The notes: a model not told the origin generated them from the sequence alone. Shown: positions 35,001-43,620, counted from the stretch's first letter. The stretch: 64,000 bases of DNA from Nodosilinea sp. FACHB-141 (GCF_014696135.1 NZ_JACJPP010000007.1:186001-250000); one strand, 5' to 3'. Numbers and translations: made by a program.

Positions 35001-35852
35001 ATGGTGTCTTGCATGGTCGTCAACCCTGGGAAAACGGTGCGGATTTCTATTGGGGTCATGTTGCTGGGCCTAGTCGAAGTCTGTGGGGCAAGCGTTAACC
35101 CAGTTCGGGCTCAAGCAGGGGCGATCGCACCACCACCAGCCTATTGGGATGCCGTTGAAGACGCCAAAACGCCGGAACCCAACGAGGTCTTTGGAAACCT
35201 GACGGCCATTACGCACCAAAACAGCGCTCTGACTTGGAATGAGCAGGGCCAAGTTTTAGTCGCGACCTGGGCCGATTGGGTGGGCTATACCCAAAATGTG
35301 GGGCATCGACTGATTGTCACTCGTGATGTCTGGGTGACGGCCATCCCCGACCTGCAAAGCTTCTGCAAAGCCTACACTCCAACCGCTGAGGTTCCCTTAG
35401 CGGCCCGCCTTGGCCAGGTGCTCGGCTTACCACCTGAACCGGCTGCCCAGGCAGCTAATCGCCGGATGGTTGAGATCTGGGTTGATCCACAGTTTCTCTT
35501 TCGCCCTAGCCCCGACCCAGAAATTACTGACCATGAGGCTGAACTGCGCTTTCGCACCGCCAATGAATTTATCTCGGTGCCGATTAGCTATCAACACTGG
35601 TTTTATGCTCAGTACGATCAGCGCTATCAGTATCAGGGGCAGCCGATCGCAATTAATGGCGCAGAACCTCCTAGCGCCCTGCCCTATCCGTGGACTCAGC
35701 TGGGCTATACGTATGATTGGGGCGATCGCGCCGACTGGACTACGCTTGACCCAACCCGCCCAGACGATGTGGGCTTGAGCGAGTTCGTGATTCGTCAGTG
35801 GTCGCCGATCACAGTCCAAGCCGCGCAGCCGACTAACGACTACTGCCGCTAG
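35001..35852 (+). CDS. Exported protein of unknown function
   Basis: 283 residues. Signal peptide in the first ~37 residues (hydrophobic ISIGVMLLGLVEVCGASV, cleavage likely at RAQA). The mature part is Trp/Tyr-rich with short beta-type segments and two Cys residues (QSFCKAY, final DYCR). No family recognised. A decayed copy of its 3' end is present at 36943-37094. Confidence 0.65.
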   Translation: MVSCMVVNPGKTVRISIGVMLLGLVEVCGASVNPVRAQAGAIAPPPAYWDAVEDAKTPEPNEVFGNLTAITHQNSALTWNEQGQVLVATWADWVGYTQNVGHRLIVTRDVWVTAIPDLQSFCKAYTPTAEVPLAARLGQVLGLPPEPAAQAANRRMVEIWVDPQFLFRPSPDPEITDHEAELRFRTANEFISVPISYQHWFYAQYDQRYQYQGQPIAINGAEPPSALPYPWTQLGYTYDWGDRADWTTLDPTRPDDVGLSEFVIRQWSPITVQAAQPTNDYCR

Positions 35853-36075
35853 GGATGCAAACTTAGACATAAAGTAGGACGATTCGAGGATTTAAGAGGT
35901 TACCACCTCTCTCTTCTCCAGCAGAATCATTCCTCGCAACAATATTTTTCTAGAAGCGTGCTGAGAGTATAACGGTAAATGGTTAAAGTCCTGGAAGAGT
36001 ACAATTTTGCTGTTAGTCAGTAAGGTGTGTCACTACTTTATGGATACATAGAAGGCAACTCCTGAGAACAAAGCA

Positions 36076-36879
36076 ATGGCTCTCAACGGTACATCAGGCC
36101 CAAAAGGCCAACGGTCAGTTTCAAAACAACAACTGGCATGGCATATTAGCCTGCGAAGCACTGTAATAGGGCTGATGTCAGGGGCCATATTGGGGTCCCT
36201 TTTTGGCTTTTTCCCACTTTCACTTCTCTTGATCTTGATAGGAATAATCGGTGCTAGCTTGGGCGTGGGATTGGGGTTGATTAATGGGCTACTGTTGAGT
36301 GCTATAACGTGCCTGTTTTTTTATCCACTACGATCAGTTGGGCTCTATCACCTCATAGCCAAAGTGATAGGTGCTTTGATAGCTGGGGGCGGAGCTGCTG
36401 TCTTTGGACCTTGGTATTTTTCATCGCAAGCAATCACGCCTAATTCAGCTGTAACAATTGGCTTTGGCTCTGTAATAGCATCTATTATTGCGGGCTGGGC
36501 TGGTGGGCTGGCGGGGCAAAACATTGCCCAGTGGTATGAACAAAAAAATGTAGCTGCTCAGCATAAATCAATAGCTAGGCAAACTTCGTCTGGTGCAAAC
36601 TCTTTGCAGAAGCTGAAGCGATATTTGGGCGATATTTTATCGTCACAAAAGGCCGGCTGGATTAGTATTGCCATTTTCTCGTTGTTTAGCTTTTTTCTAA
36701 GAAATAGGGTTCTGCGGTTTCTAGTCTGCGGCGATCTGGTTACAGATGTGTATTTTTGTCTTCCATCTCCTCGCCTTTATACTTCAGTTATAGAAGGCTT
36801 CAAAGTCGCTCTTCCTATTACCTTTCTAATCACGTTGATAGTGGTACTACTGCAACGACTATATACCAGGCGTATATAG
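36076..36879 (+). CDS. AT-rich membrane protein of unknown function
   Basis: 267 residues, with four to five hydrophobic helices in residues 28-155 containing many Gly (GAILGSLFGFF, GASLGVGLGLINGLL), a hydrophilic middle (160-205), and two C-terminal helices ending in LLQRLYTRRI. Base composition and codons are more AT-rich than the flanks. It lies between the complete 35001 gene and a relic of that gene's 3' end, so it may have arrived with a rearrangement. No family recognised. Confidence 0.55.
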   Translation: MALNGTSGPKGQRSVSKQQLAWHISLRSTVIGLMSGAILGSLFGFFPLSLLLILIGIIGASLGVGLGLINGLLLSAITCLFFYPLRSVGLYHLIAKVIGALIAGGGAAVFGPWYFSSQAITPNSAVTIGFGSVIASIIAGWAGGLAGQNIAQWYEQKNVAAQHKSIARQTSSGANSLQKLKRYLGDILSSQKAGWISIAIFSLFSFFLRNRVLRFLVCGDLVTDVYFCLPSPRLYTSVIEGFKVALPITFLITLIVVLLQRLYTRRI

Positions 36880-36942
36880 TCGAATAACACTGGAAGGGCT
36901 AACGAGAAATGCAAACCAGGATGAGACTCGGCTTGGTTGAGT

Positions 36943-37094
36943 TCCGCTAGCGCTTTGCCCAACTTACGGTGTTGCTGTACTGCGATCGCACCGTCTTTGC
37001 CCCAAACCGCTCGGACGTTAAGCGAGTTTGTGATTTGCTAGCGGTACCGATCGCGCCCAAGGCAGCACAGCCTGTTGACAATTGCTGTCGCTAA
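36943..37094 (+). pseudogene. Relic of the 3' end of the 35001-35852 gene
   Basis: Bases here align in order with the last ~180 bases of the upstream gene: GCTAGCGCTTTGCCC with CCTAGCGCCCTGCCC, GCGATCGCACCG with GCGATCGCGCCG, AGCGAGTTTGTGATT with AGCGAGTTCGTGATT, and the final AAQPxxNxCR-stop. It contains a stop and indels and has no start. Evidence of a partial tandem duplication. Confidence 0.65.
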
Positions 37095-37175
37095 TAAGCC
37101 AGGGCTCAAGCCGCCAGGAAACTGACAACTCTAGCCATTAAGAACTATTCTCAAGAAGATGGTTTCTTCTCGGGC

Positions 37176-38177
37176 ATGGCTAAACAACCCTTCGCAAAAT
37201 TTCCGACGGCCTGGTCGCGGCGTCAGTTTCTGGGCTGGGGGGCTGGGGGTGTTGGGGCCGTCGCGGCGGCAGTGGTGGGGTCAACCTGGGTGGGGCGATC
37301 TCAGGCCGCGCGCATTCCCCCATTGCCAGAGGGTTATGGGCCGCCGACTGACAATAGCTTTGACCCCATCGCCCTGCTGCGAGACTTTGACTACGGCACC
37401 CTCAAGTCAGAAAACGGTCGCCCTGTACGGGAGTTTGAGGTGACGGCCAACAGTTCACCCCTCCAGCTCAACAGCGCCATTACCTTCATGAGCTGGAACC
37501 TCAACGGCAGAGTTCCAGGCCCCACCATGCGGGCCAAAGCCGGGGAGCGGGTGCGGATTATTTTCCACAACCAAGATGGGCATTCCCACAGCATGCACTT
37601 TCACGGCATTCACCCCGCTGAGATGGATGGTGTTCAGCCGATTCGCCATGGTCAGACGATGGTGTACGAGTTTGAGGCGGGGCCGTTTGGCGTGCATCCC
37701 TACCATTGCCACGTCGCTCCGGTGACTCGCCACATCAGCAAGGGGCTCTACGGCCTATTTATTGTGGATCCACCCGAGGGCCGTCCACCTGCGGATGAAA
37801 TGGTGCTGGTGATGGGTGGCTTTGACATTAATAACGACGAGCACAATGAACTGTATGCCTTTAACGGCGTTCCTAACTACTATCGCGATCATCCGATTCC
37901 TATCTACCAAAACCAGCGGGTGCGGCTATATCTGCTCAACATGATTGAGTTTGACGTAGCGGTGACCTTCCACATTCATGCCAACCTATTTCAAATTTTT
38001 CCGACGGGGCGCACCCTCACCCCGACCGGCGACTCTGACGTGATCACCATGGGCACCGCCGAGCGCCACATTCTAGAATTTGCCTACCCTTATCCCGGTC
38101 AATATATGTTTCATCCCCATCAGGATGCGATCGCAGAGCACGGCTGCATGGGGCTGTTTGATGTCTTGCCGGCCTAG
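37176..38177 (+). CDS. Two-domain multicopper oxidase, Tat-exported
   Basis: 333 residues. Twin-arginine signal SRRQFLGWGAGG (residues ~14-25) and a hydrophobic stretch to about residue 45. Copper ligands: HSHSMHFHGIH in the first cupredoxin domain, HPYHCHVAPVTRH, then FHIHANLF and MFHPHQDAIAEHGCMG in the second. Size and ligand layout fit small two-domain multicopper oxidases or nitrite-reductase-like proteins rather than three-domain laccases. Folded with copper before export to the periplasm. A Gly/Glu-rich lipoprotein gene follows 113 bases downstream. Confidence 0.88.
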   Translation: MAKQPFAKFPTAWSRRQFLGWGAGGVGAVAAAVVGSTWVGRSQAARIPPLPEGYGPPTDNSFDPIALLRDFDYGTLKSENGRPVREFEVTANSSPLQLNSAITFMSWNLNGRVPGPTMRAKAGERVRIIFHNQDGHSHSMHFHGIHPAEMDGVQPIRHGQTMVYEFEAGPFGVHPYHCHVAPVTRHISKGLYGLFIVDPPEGRPPADEMVLVMGGFDINNDEHNELYAFNGVPNYYRDHPIPIYQNQRVRLYLLNMIEFDVAVTFHIHANLFQIFPTGRTLTPTGDSDVITMGTAERHILEFAYPYPGQYMFHPHQDAIAEHGCMGLFDVLPA

Positions 38178-38290
38178 GTTTCAAGCCTGACTCATCGCCA
38201 CCGCCTCGGATCTTATTGACATGCGATCTCATATAGCCCTAGGCTCATGGAGATAAGATTTAACGCAATTTATTCTCAATTGACACTGAT

Positions 38291-39127
38291 ATGGCAAAGC
38301 AACTCAAGCCTGTAGAGCTGTTCCTGGCGGTTGGTTTAGCGGCGACGTTAGGAGCCTGTGGCGGGCCAACACCCGAAGGTGGTGAAGCCGGTACCGAACC
38401 CTCTCCCACCGCAGATGCGGCCCATGGCGGCGGCGAGGGCGGCGAAGGTGGCGAGGGCGGTGAAGGTGGCGAGGGCGGCGAAGCTGGAGCCACCAGCAAT
38501 CCTGATGCCGACTATATGACCACCCTGGCGCTGATGAAAGGCCACCTGATGGTGGCAGAAGAACTGATCGCCGCCGGTGACTATGAGGAAGCTGAACCTC
38601 ACATTGGCCACCCAGTTGAAGAACTCTACGGCGGGGTCGAGTCTCAGCTCGCTGAGCGCAATGTGACGCCGTTCAAAGACCAGCTCAATGAGCTGCTTGA
38701 CCTGACCAAGTCTGCCCCCGAAAGCCCTCAGGTTAAAACCGAATTTGACGAATCGATGGCGGCGATTGATGGTGCGATCGAGGCCTTGCCCGCTGACCAG
38801 CGCCAGTCACCTGACTTTGTGCTAGAAGTCATCACCCAGGTTCTCAAAACCGCTGCTGAAGAATATGAGGCCGCCGTGGTGGATGGCAAAATTGTGGAAG
38901 CGGTTGAATATCAAGACTCGCGGGGGTTCGTGGTCTATGCCGATCAGCTGTACCAAACCATTGCCCAAGAGATGGAACAGACCCGCGCCGAAGACCATAC
39001 TGCGATCGCCGAAAGCTTGGCAGAGCTAAAGACCGTTTGGCCTACGGTAACGCCTCCAGAAACACCGGTCAAAGAGCCTGCCGATGTCCATATTCTGGTC
39101 TTGCAGGTTGAACAGCGCAGTCAGTAA
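38291..39127 (+). CDS. Lipoprotein with Gly-Glu repeat linker
   Basis: 278 residues. Lipobox LGAC with Cys23, then an acidic low-complexity linker containing repeated GGEGGE units (about 45-65), encoded by roughly 9/18-base repeats at 38425-38490. The remainder (70-278) is helical and acidic, beginning YMTTLALMKGHLMVAEELI with His residues (HIGHPVEELYGG) that could bind metal. No family recognised; it weakly recalls imelysin/EfeO-type helical domains. It probably works with the multicopper oxidase just upstream and ends at a strong terminator. Confidence 0.7.
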   Translation: MAKQLKPVELFLAVGLAATLGACGGPTPEGGEAGTEPSPTADAAHGGGEGGEGGEGGEGGEGGEAGATSNPDADYMTTLALMKGHLMVAEELIAAGDYEEAEPHIGHPVEELYGGVESQLAERNVTPFKDQLNELLDLTKSAPESPQVKTEFDESMAAIDGAIEALPADQRQSPDFVLEVITQVLKTAAEEYEAAVVDGKIVEAVEYQDSRGFVVYADQLYQTIAQEMEQTRAEDHTAIAESLAELKTVWPTVTPPETPVKEPADVHILVLQVEQRSQ

Positions 39128-39154
39128 GCGGCACCGCCGAGCCATTCACTGCAA

Positions 39155-39195
39155 GGCACCCCGGATTTGGCTATGACAACCAAATCCGGGGTGCC
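39155..39195 (+). terminator. Perfect 16-bp hairpin after the oxidase/lipoprotein pair
   Basis: GGCACCCCGGATTTGG (39155-39170) pairs perfectly with CCAAATCCGGGGTGCC (39180-39195) around a 9-base loop, 28 bases past the lipoprotein stop. No T-run, but the stem is strong. Confidence 0.7.
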
Positions 39196-39300
39196 AAATC
39201 CAGGGTGATAGGTCGGGGTTAGCAACAAAGAACTCAGCTACGGTTAGCGAAACGTGGCAAAATGCCTGCGATCGCCTTGTCTTTGTTGCACCCCGGCCCC

Positions 39301-39930
39301 ATGGAAATTGACCCCGAGCTGCTAGACCCCTCAACTCGCTACAAGCTGCTGATTGGCAGCGTCGTGCCTCGGCCGATCGCCTTTGTCTCTAGCCTGTCGC
39401 CTGAGGGCGTGGCCAATTTGGCCCCCTTCTCCTACTTCAACGCTGCGGGCCACAAACCCCTGGCGCTGATGTTTAGCATTAGCCTCAAGCCCGACGGCAG
39501 CGAAAAAGACACCCTGCGCAACGTGCGCCCTGCCAGCGAAGGCGGCACTGGCGAATACGTAATTAACCTGGCCGTTGAGTCCTACGCCCACCAGGTGGCA
39601 GAAAGCTCAGAGCCGCTGCCCTACGGCGAGTCGGAGTTTGACTACGTAAATCTCTCGCCCGCCCCTAGCCGAGTGATCAAACCGCCCCGCGTGGCCGAGT
39701 CGCCGGTGGCCTTTGAGTGCCGCACCCTGCAAATTGTGCCGGTGGGCGAGTTTCACATTGTGATTGGCCAAGTGGTGCACCTATTTGTGCGCGACGACGT
39801 GCTGGGTGAGAATAACCGCATCAATGTCGATAAAGTAGGGGCGATCGGGCGGATGGCCGGCTACGAATATTGCCGCACGGGCGATCGCTTTGAGATTCCC
39901 AACGGCTTTCCTAAGCAGCCCTCAGTCTAG
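39301..39930 (+). CDS. Flavin reductase-like (FMN-binding split-barrel) protein
   Basis: 209 residues from ATG 39301 (MEIDPELLDP). The segments LLIGSVVPRPIAFVSSLSPEGVANLAPFSYFN and KDTLRNVRP are typical of the flavin reductase/HpaC-like split barrel that binds FMN. It likely reduces or carries FMN; the partner oxygenase is unknown. Cytoplasmic, no signal peptide. Confidence 0.88.
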   Translation: MEIDPELLDPSTRYKLLIGSVVPRPIAFVSSLSPEGVANLAPFSYFNAAGHKPLALMFSISLKPDGSEKDTLRNVRPASEGGTGEYVINLAVESYAHQVAESSEPLPYGESEFDYVNLSPAPSRVIKPPRVAESPVAFECRTLQIVPVGEFHIVIGQVVHLFVRDDVLGENNRINVDKVGAIGRMAGYEYCRTGDRFEIPNGFPKQPSV

Positions 39931-39968
39931 TGGCATGATTGGGTGAGCGATGAAGCGGAGAGCGACCG

Positions 39969-40442
39969 ATGAGCGATGTGAATGAGCAAGATTTAGGCCA
40001 TGTACGGCGGGCGATTGCCCTTTCCCACAGCGCCCGTGAGGCTGGCAACCGTCCCTTTGGTGCCGTGTTGGCCGATGCCTCGGGCCAGGTGCTAGCCGAA
40101 GCCGAAAACAACCAGATCACCGAGCGCGACTGCACCGGCCACGCCGAAACCGTGCTGCTGCGACAAATGGATAAAAGCCTCAGCCCAGACACCCTCAAAG
40201 ACTGCACCCTCTATGCCAGCACCGAACCCTGCCCGATGTGCGCCGGGGCGATCTTTTGGAGTGGGGTGGGACGGCTGGTGTATGCGCTGGGCAGCGATCG
40301 CCTCTACAGTTTTCAGGGCGAATCTCCCTTTCAGCTGGCCTTGGGCAGCCGCGAGGTGCTCAAGCACGGCAAACGCCCGGTCGAAGTGGTTGGTCCCGTG
40401 CTCGAAGACGAGGCCCTGGAAGCCTTTGAGGGTTTTTTCTAA
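39969..40442 (+). CDS. Nucleoside/guanine deaminase family protein
   Basis: 157 residues. Zinc-dependent cytidine-deaminase fold with HAE (GHAETVLLR) and PCPMC (STEPCPMCAGAIFWSG) motifs giving the His, two Cys and the proton-shuttle Glu. Short length and RPFGAVLAD start fit the guanine deaminase/nucleoside deaminase group rather than TadA, although TadA-like tRNA activity is not excluded. It follows the flavin reductase gene by 38 bases on the same strand. Confidence 0.85.
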   Translation: MSDVNEQDLGHVRRAIALSHSAREAGNRPFGAVLADASGQVLAEAENNQITERDCTGHAETVLLRQMDKSLSPDTLKDCTLYASTEPCPMCAGAIFWSGVGRLVYALGSDRLYSFQGESPFQLALGSREVLKHGKRPVEVVGPVLEDEALEAFEGFF

Positions 40443-40477
40443 AACTGATCTGCCGTTGATTTAGCCATCCTGGGGTT

Positions 40478-41188
40478 ATGGATCTATTCAAGTTTGCGCT
40501 GGGGCCCTACGAGTTTTTCGCCGCCATCCTTGGGGGTGTGCCCCTTGTACTGGCGATCTTCTTGCTCTATAACCCGGCAACTAGCGTGCAGGATTTTGCT
40601 GGTTTAATTCCAACCAGTATCTCCCTTCAGGTGTTAATTGCGCTGGCGTTCGCTAGCTATCTCTTGGGGGGCCTAGCGCAAGGCGTAACCTGGAAGTTTT
40701 TTTTGGCCCTATGTAACCTATCGAAGCGGGAATTTCACTATTTCCCAGCTGAAATTCTTCTCAACAGAGGCGAGTGGCTGCAAGGGTTGGCCAAAGATAC
40801 TGATCCCAAAACCCTCGATTTTGAGAACCGCTTAGTGCTGCTGCTGCACGATAGAGTTGGCATGCCAAAAACGATGAATCATCTCTATTCGAGGGTCTGC
40901 TCGTATTTAAAAGAAAATAACAGACCATCCCTGGTTACCGCGGATTTGTACCAGGCCACTCATATCATGTACCGCAACCTGTCGTTCGGGTTGCTGATCC
41001 TAGGCGGAGTGTTTTGGGTCAACATTTTTCGTGTCGGAGCAGCATCTTTCGAGCAGGTGGCGTTGTTCCTTGGGGCTTTAGTGTTGTCCTACATTGCATT
41101 TGTGCGCTCAGTCTCCTTTAAGCGGTGGCACGCTAGAGAAGTTTTGCTGGGGTTTTACTTTGCCGCCTGCGATAAGCGATCGCCCTAG
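40478..41188 (+). CDS. Membrane protein of unknown function (about four helices)
   Basis: 236 residues. Two helices at about 14-32 and 48-70, a soluble middle of ~90 residues (FHYFPAEILLNRGEWLQGL, HDRVGMPKTMNHLYSRV), then two helices at about 165-205 and a basic tail (FKRWHAREVLLGFYF). No family recognised. It starts 35 bases after the deaminase gene. Confidence 0.6.
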   Translation: MDLFKFALGPYEFFAAILGGVPLVLAIFLLYNPATSVQDFAGLIPTSISLQVLIALAFASYLLGGLAQGVTWKFFLALCNLSKREFHYFPAEILLNRGEWLQGLAKDTDPKTLDFENRLVLLLHDRVGMPKTMNHLYSRVCSYLKENNRPSLVTADLYQATHIMYRNLSFGLLILGGVFWVNIFRVGAASFEQVALFLGALVLSYIAFVRSVSFKRWHAREVLLGFYFAACDKRSP

Positions 41189-41302
41189 GGCAGGTCATCA
41201 ATTCTCGCTGCAATCCTGATCTCATCAGCGTTGCCACGTCCGACCCAAAAAACAGGCTAGGGGCTGTAACCCTAATTCTTGGGTCGTCAGCGGTTACAGG
41301 CC

Positions 41303-41584
41303 TTAGCGCAGCGGATGATGTTCGGCCAACAGTTTCTCAACCTTAGCTTCGTCGATGCGGGCGGTGACCTGCCTGGCCTCATGCAGGTCGCGCACTGTTT
41401 TAGAGAGGCTGGCGGTAGACCCTAGGGCAAACAAGGTGCCCATGCCCATGTAGCCCTTCACCCAGGCATCTACCGGCAGACAAAAGATGCCCAGCGATAG
41501 GCTGCCCACCGACAGCAAAAAGGCGAGCCAGGTTTGCACAACCCAGGCTTGACTGTGACTAGATGGTGGCTGCACAGAATTCAT
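41303..41584 (-). CDS. YiaA/YiaB-family inner membrane protein
   Basis: 93 residues from ATG 41584. Two helices (about 15-32 and 40-60) with the GYMGMGTLFALGSTASLSKTVRDLHEA block that is characteristic of the YiaAB family in which a SLxKxVRD motif follows the second helix. Function of the family is unknown. The gap 41585-41894 upstream contains a dispersed palindrome and no gene. Confidence 0.75.
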   Translation of the reverse strand: MNSVQPPSSHSQAWVVQTWLAFLLSVGSLSLGIFCLPVDAWVKGYMGMGTLFALGSTASLSKTVRDLHEARQVTARIDEAKVEKLLAEHHPLR

Positions 41585-41758
41585 CAGCTGACTCCTAACG
41601 GTGTGAATAACTACGTCAACCCTAGGCGAGCCTTCCGCTGCGTCATCCACAGTGGAGACACTTTCTCAAATGCTCTAGGGTGCAGTGTTACGGAGAACCG
41701 TTTGTAACTATTGCAACAGCTGATTTAGTTAGGACACTTCGACAAGCGGAATCCTCTG

Positions 41759-41787
41759 GTAGGGGCATTGCACTGCAATGCCCCTAC
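41759..41787. repeat. Perfect 29-base palindrome, GTAGGGGCATTGCA family
   Basis: GTAGGGGCATTGCA and TGCAATGCCCCTAC flank a single C. The same core sits in the centre of the two MITE-like copies (29636-29664 and near 62937-62965), so this may be a solo remnant or the independent ancestor. Confidence 0.75.
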
Positions 41788-41894
41788 GTTGAACCTATCT
41801 TCACCTCAATGGATATTTGTAATAGTTCTTCCCTTGACGGCCCCAAGAGGTGTATCTACAATGTAATTACTTCGCGTCTGGGCATACACCGTCT

Positions 41895-42155
41895 ATGGGC
41901 ACCGCCATTAGAACTCGCATTGTCAAGATTGGCAATTCCCAGGGCATTCGCATTCCCAAACTGTTGCTAGAGCAGAGCGGGCTGAATGCAGACGTAGAAG
42001 TAGAGGTAGAGGGCGATCACCTGGTAATTCGCACCGCCCCTCGCCAGCGAGCCGGATGGGATGCCGCCTTTGCCGCTATGGCAGACAGCCACGACGACAC
42101 ACTGCTCGACGACCTCAACCCCACCGACTGGGACGACGCTGAATGGGAATGGTAG
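41895..42155 (+). CDS. MazE-like (AbrB-fold) antitoxin
   Basis: 86 residues from ATG 41895. The N-terminal swapped-hairpin AbrB/MazE domain is clear (RIVKIGNSQGIRIPKLLLEQSG, VEVEGDHLVI). The acidic C-terminal tail (DDTLLDDLNPTDWDDAEWEW) would bind and block the toxin. The toxin gene overlaps its stop codon. The pair is probably self-repressed by the complex. Confidence 0.88.
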   Translation: MGTAIRTRIVKIGNSQGIRIPKLLLEQSGLNADVEVEVEGDHLVIRTAPRQRAGWDAAFAAMADSHDDTLLDDLNPTDWDDAEWEW

Positions 42156-42472
42156 TTAACCGCTTTGACGTTTTTCTCGTCAACCTCGACCCCACCGTTG
42201 GCAACGAAATTAGAAAAACACGACCCTGCGTGGTGATCTCGCCCGACGAGATGAATCGCTACATTACCACTGCGATCGTGGCTCCAATGACAACCAAGGG
42301 CAGGCTCTATCCCACCCGCATTACCTGCCGTTTTGAGGGCAAAAACGGCCAAATTGTCTTAGACCAAATCCGCACCGTTGATAAGTCCCGGTTGGTCAAA
42401 CGCCTAGGTCAAATCAGCGTTGGGGAACAGAGAATGCTGCTTGAAACCTTGGCTGAAATGTTTGCTGAATAA
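42149..42472 (+). CDS. MazF/PemK-type endoribonuclease toxin
   Basis: 107 residues from ATG 42149 (VVNRFDVFLVNLDPTVGNEI); ATG 42143 is in frame two codons earlier. Family motifs: LDPTVGNEIRKTRPCVVIS, the TTAIVAPMTTKGR strand pair and LDQIRTVDKSRL. MazF toxins cut single-stranded RNA at short motifs. The ATGGTAG overlap with mazE indicates translational coupling. Confidence 0.9.
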   Translation: MVVNRFDVFLVNLDPTVGNEIRKTRPCVVISPDEMNRYITTAIVAPMTTKGRLYPTRITCRFEGKNGQIVLDQIRTVDKSRLVKRLGQISVGEQRMLLETLAEMFAE

Positions 42473-42517
42473 CTCAAGGTCAAGCCCAAACGCTCTGTTG
42501 AGGCAATAGCATCAGGT

Positions 42518-42537
42518 GTAAGGGCAACGTTTGCCCG
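42518..42537. repeat. Short dispersed palindrome (GGGCAAACG family)
   Basis: GTAAGGGCAACGTTTGCCC, a compact relative of the palindromes at 5803-5825 and 45372-45395, between mazF and the hydrolase gene. Confidence 0.5.
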
Positions 42538-42558
42538 GCACTAAATGAGGAATGAGGA

Positions 42559-43356
42559 ATGCGCTCCATCACCATTGCCAGTGCTACCGGCAGTATTGAG
42601 GTGCTGGTGGCTGACGCCGCTACCAAAACTTCAGCGCTGCCAGCGGTATTTGTTCACGGCATGGCCTGCGCCGCCGATCTGTGGCAAGCGCAACTCGAGC
42701 AGACAGCCCAGCAGAGAACAGCGATCGCGATTTCTCTACCAGGTCATGGTGCGTCTGCCCCTCCATCTAACAACGACTATTCCCCTGCCGCTTGTGCAAA
42801 TGCCCTGTTTGCAGTGATGGATGCGTTGCAGCTAGAAAGCATCATCTTGGTTGGCCACAGCTACGGTAGCTGCGTTGCCCTTGCCGCTGCCGCCGCTCAA
42901 CCTCACCGCATCGCCAAGCTCATCTTGGTGGATCCGCCGATTGACTGCACCCAGTGTTCGCCAGAGGTCTACGAGGCACAGATGGCCCCGATGCAGCAAG
43001 CCATGGTCGGGGAGGACTGGCGAGCGGTGCTTGAACAATCCTTTCGCACCGCTCTGACCGGTGGTACCTCTGAAACCCAAGCCAACATCTTGGCGCGCCT
43101 GAATCGCACTGCAAAGGCAGCCCTAATTGGCACCGGCCGTGAGCTATTCACCTTTCAGTCCACCGCTGCCCTCGACAAGTATCTGGCTTCGCCCGGTGCT
43201 CAGGCCCATGCCATTCTGGCTCCATCCAACGCGATGCCCCTTAGCCTGCACGTGTTGCGGCCAGCGCTGCCGACGACAGCCATACCCAACACCAGCCACT
43301 GGCTCATGCTCGATGCCCCAGAGGCCTTTGCCCAAGCCCTAGAAGCGGTTTTGTAG
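42559..43356 (+). CDS. Alpha/beta hydrolase
   Basis: 265 residues. Oxyanion-hole VHGMACAADLW, nucleophile elbow GHSYGS with the catalytic Ser, acid Asp in VDPPID or later, and catalytic His in NTSHWLMLD near the C-terminus. Soluble with no signal peptide. Substrate unknown. A small gene starts at the very next base after its stop, so they form one unit. Confidence 0.88.
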   Translation: MRSITIASATGSIEVLVADAATKTSALPAVFVHGMACAADLWQAQLEQTAQQRTAIAISLPGHGASAPPSNNDYSPAACANALFAVMDALQLESIILVGHSYGSCVALAAAAAQPHRIAKLILVDPPIDCTQCSPEVYEAQMAPMQQAMVGEDWRAVLEQSFRTALTGGTSETQANILARLNRTAKAALIGTGRELFTFQSTAALDKYLASPGAQAHAILAPSNAMPLSLHVLRPALPTTAIPNTSHWLMLDAPEAFAQALEAVL

Positions 43357-43620
43357 ATGGAACTTCAGATCATTTATACCGAGACCGAGATGCTGCTGTC
43401 TAAAAAGCAGTATGGGTCTTGGCAAGAGATTCAAGCAGAGTTCTCAGACTACAAAACTTCGCTGGGGCCTTGGCCAGCCGATGCGGTGATTGACTATCTG
43501 CAAACGGATTATCCGGGCTTAGATCCTAGCCCTGCTATGCAAGTGGCTGAACTACTGAAAGCGACAGTCTGTTGCCAAGAACTTACCTTTCGCAAGGGCA
43601 GAACGTTGAGCGATCGCTAG
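43357..43620 (+). CDS. Small protein coupled to the alpha/beta hydrolase
   Basis: 87 residues; ATG immediately follows the hydrolase TAG with no gap. Soluble, mixed charge (YTETEMLLSKKQYGSWQEIQAEF), with two Cys in tandem (VCCQE). No family recognised. The zero spacing supports that it is expressed and may act with the hydrolase. Confidence 0.55.
   Translation: MELQIIYTETEMLLSKKQYGSWQEIQAEFSDYKTSLGPWPADAVIDYLQTDYPGLDPSPAMQVAELLKATVCCQELTFRKGRTLSDR

Noticed and set aside
36968-37094. Short independent gene starting at a GTG
   Set aside because: Its sequence aligns to the 3' end of the 35001 gene, so it is treated as a relic.
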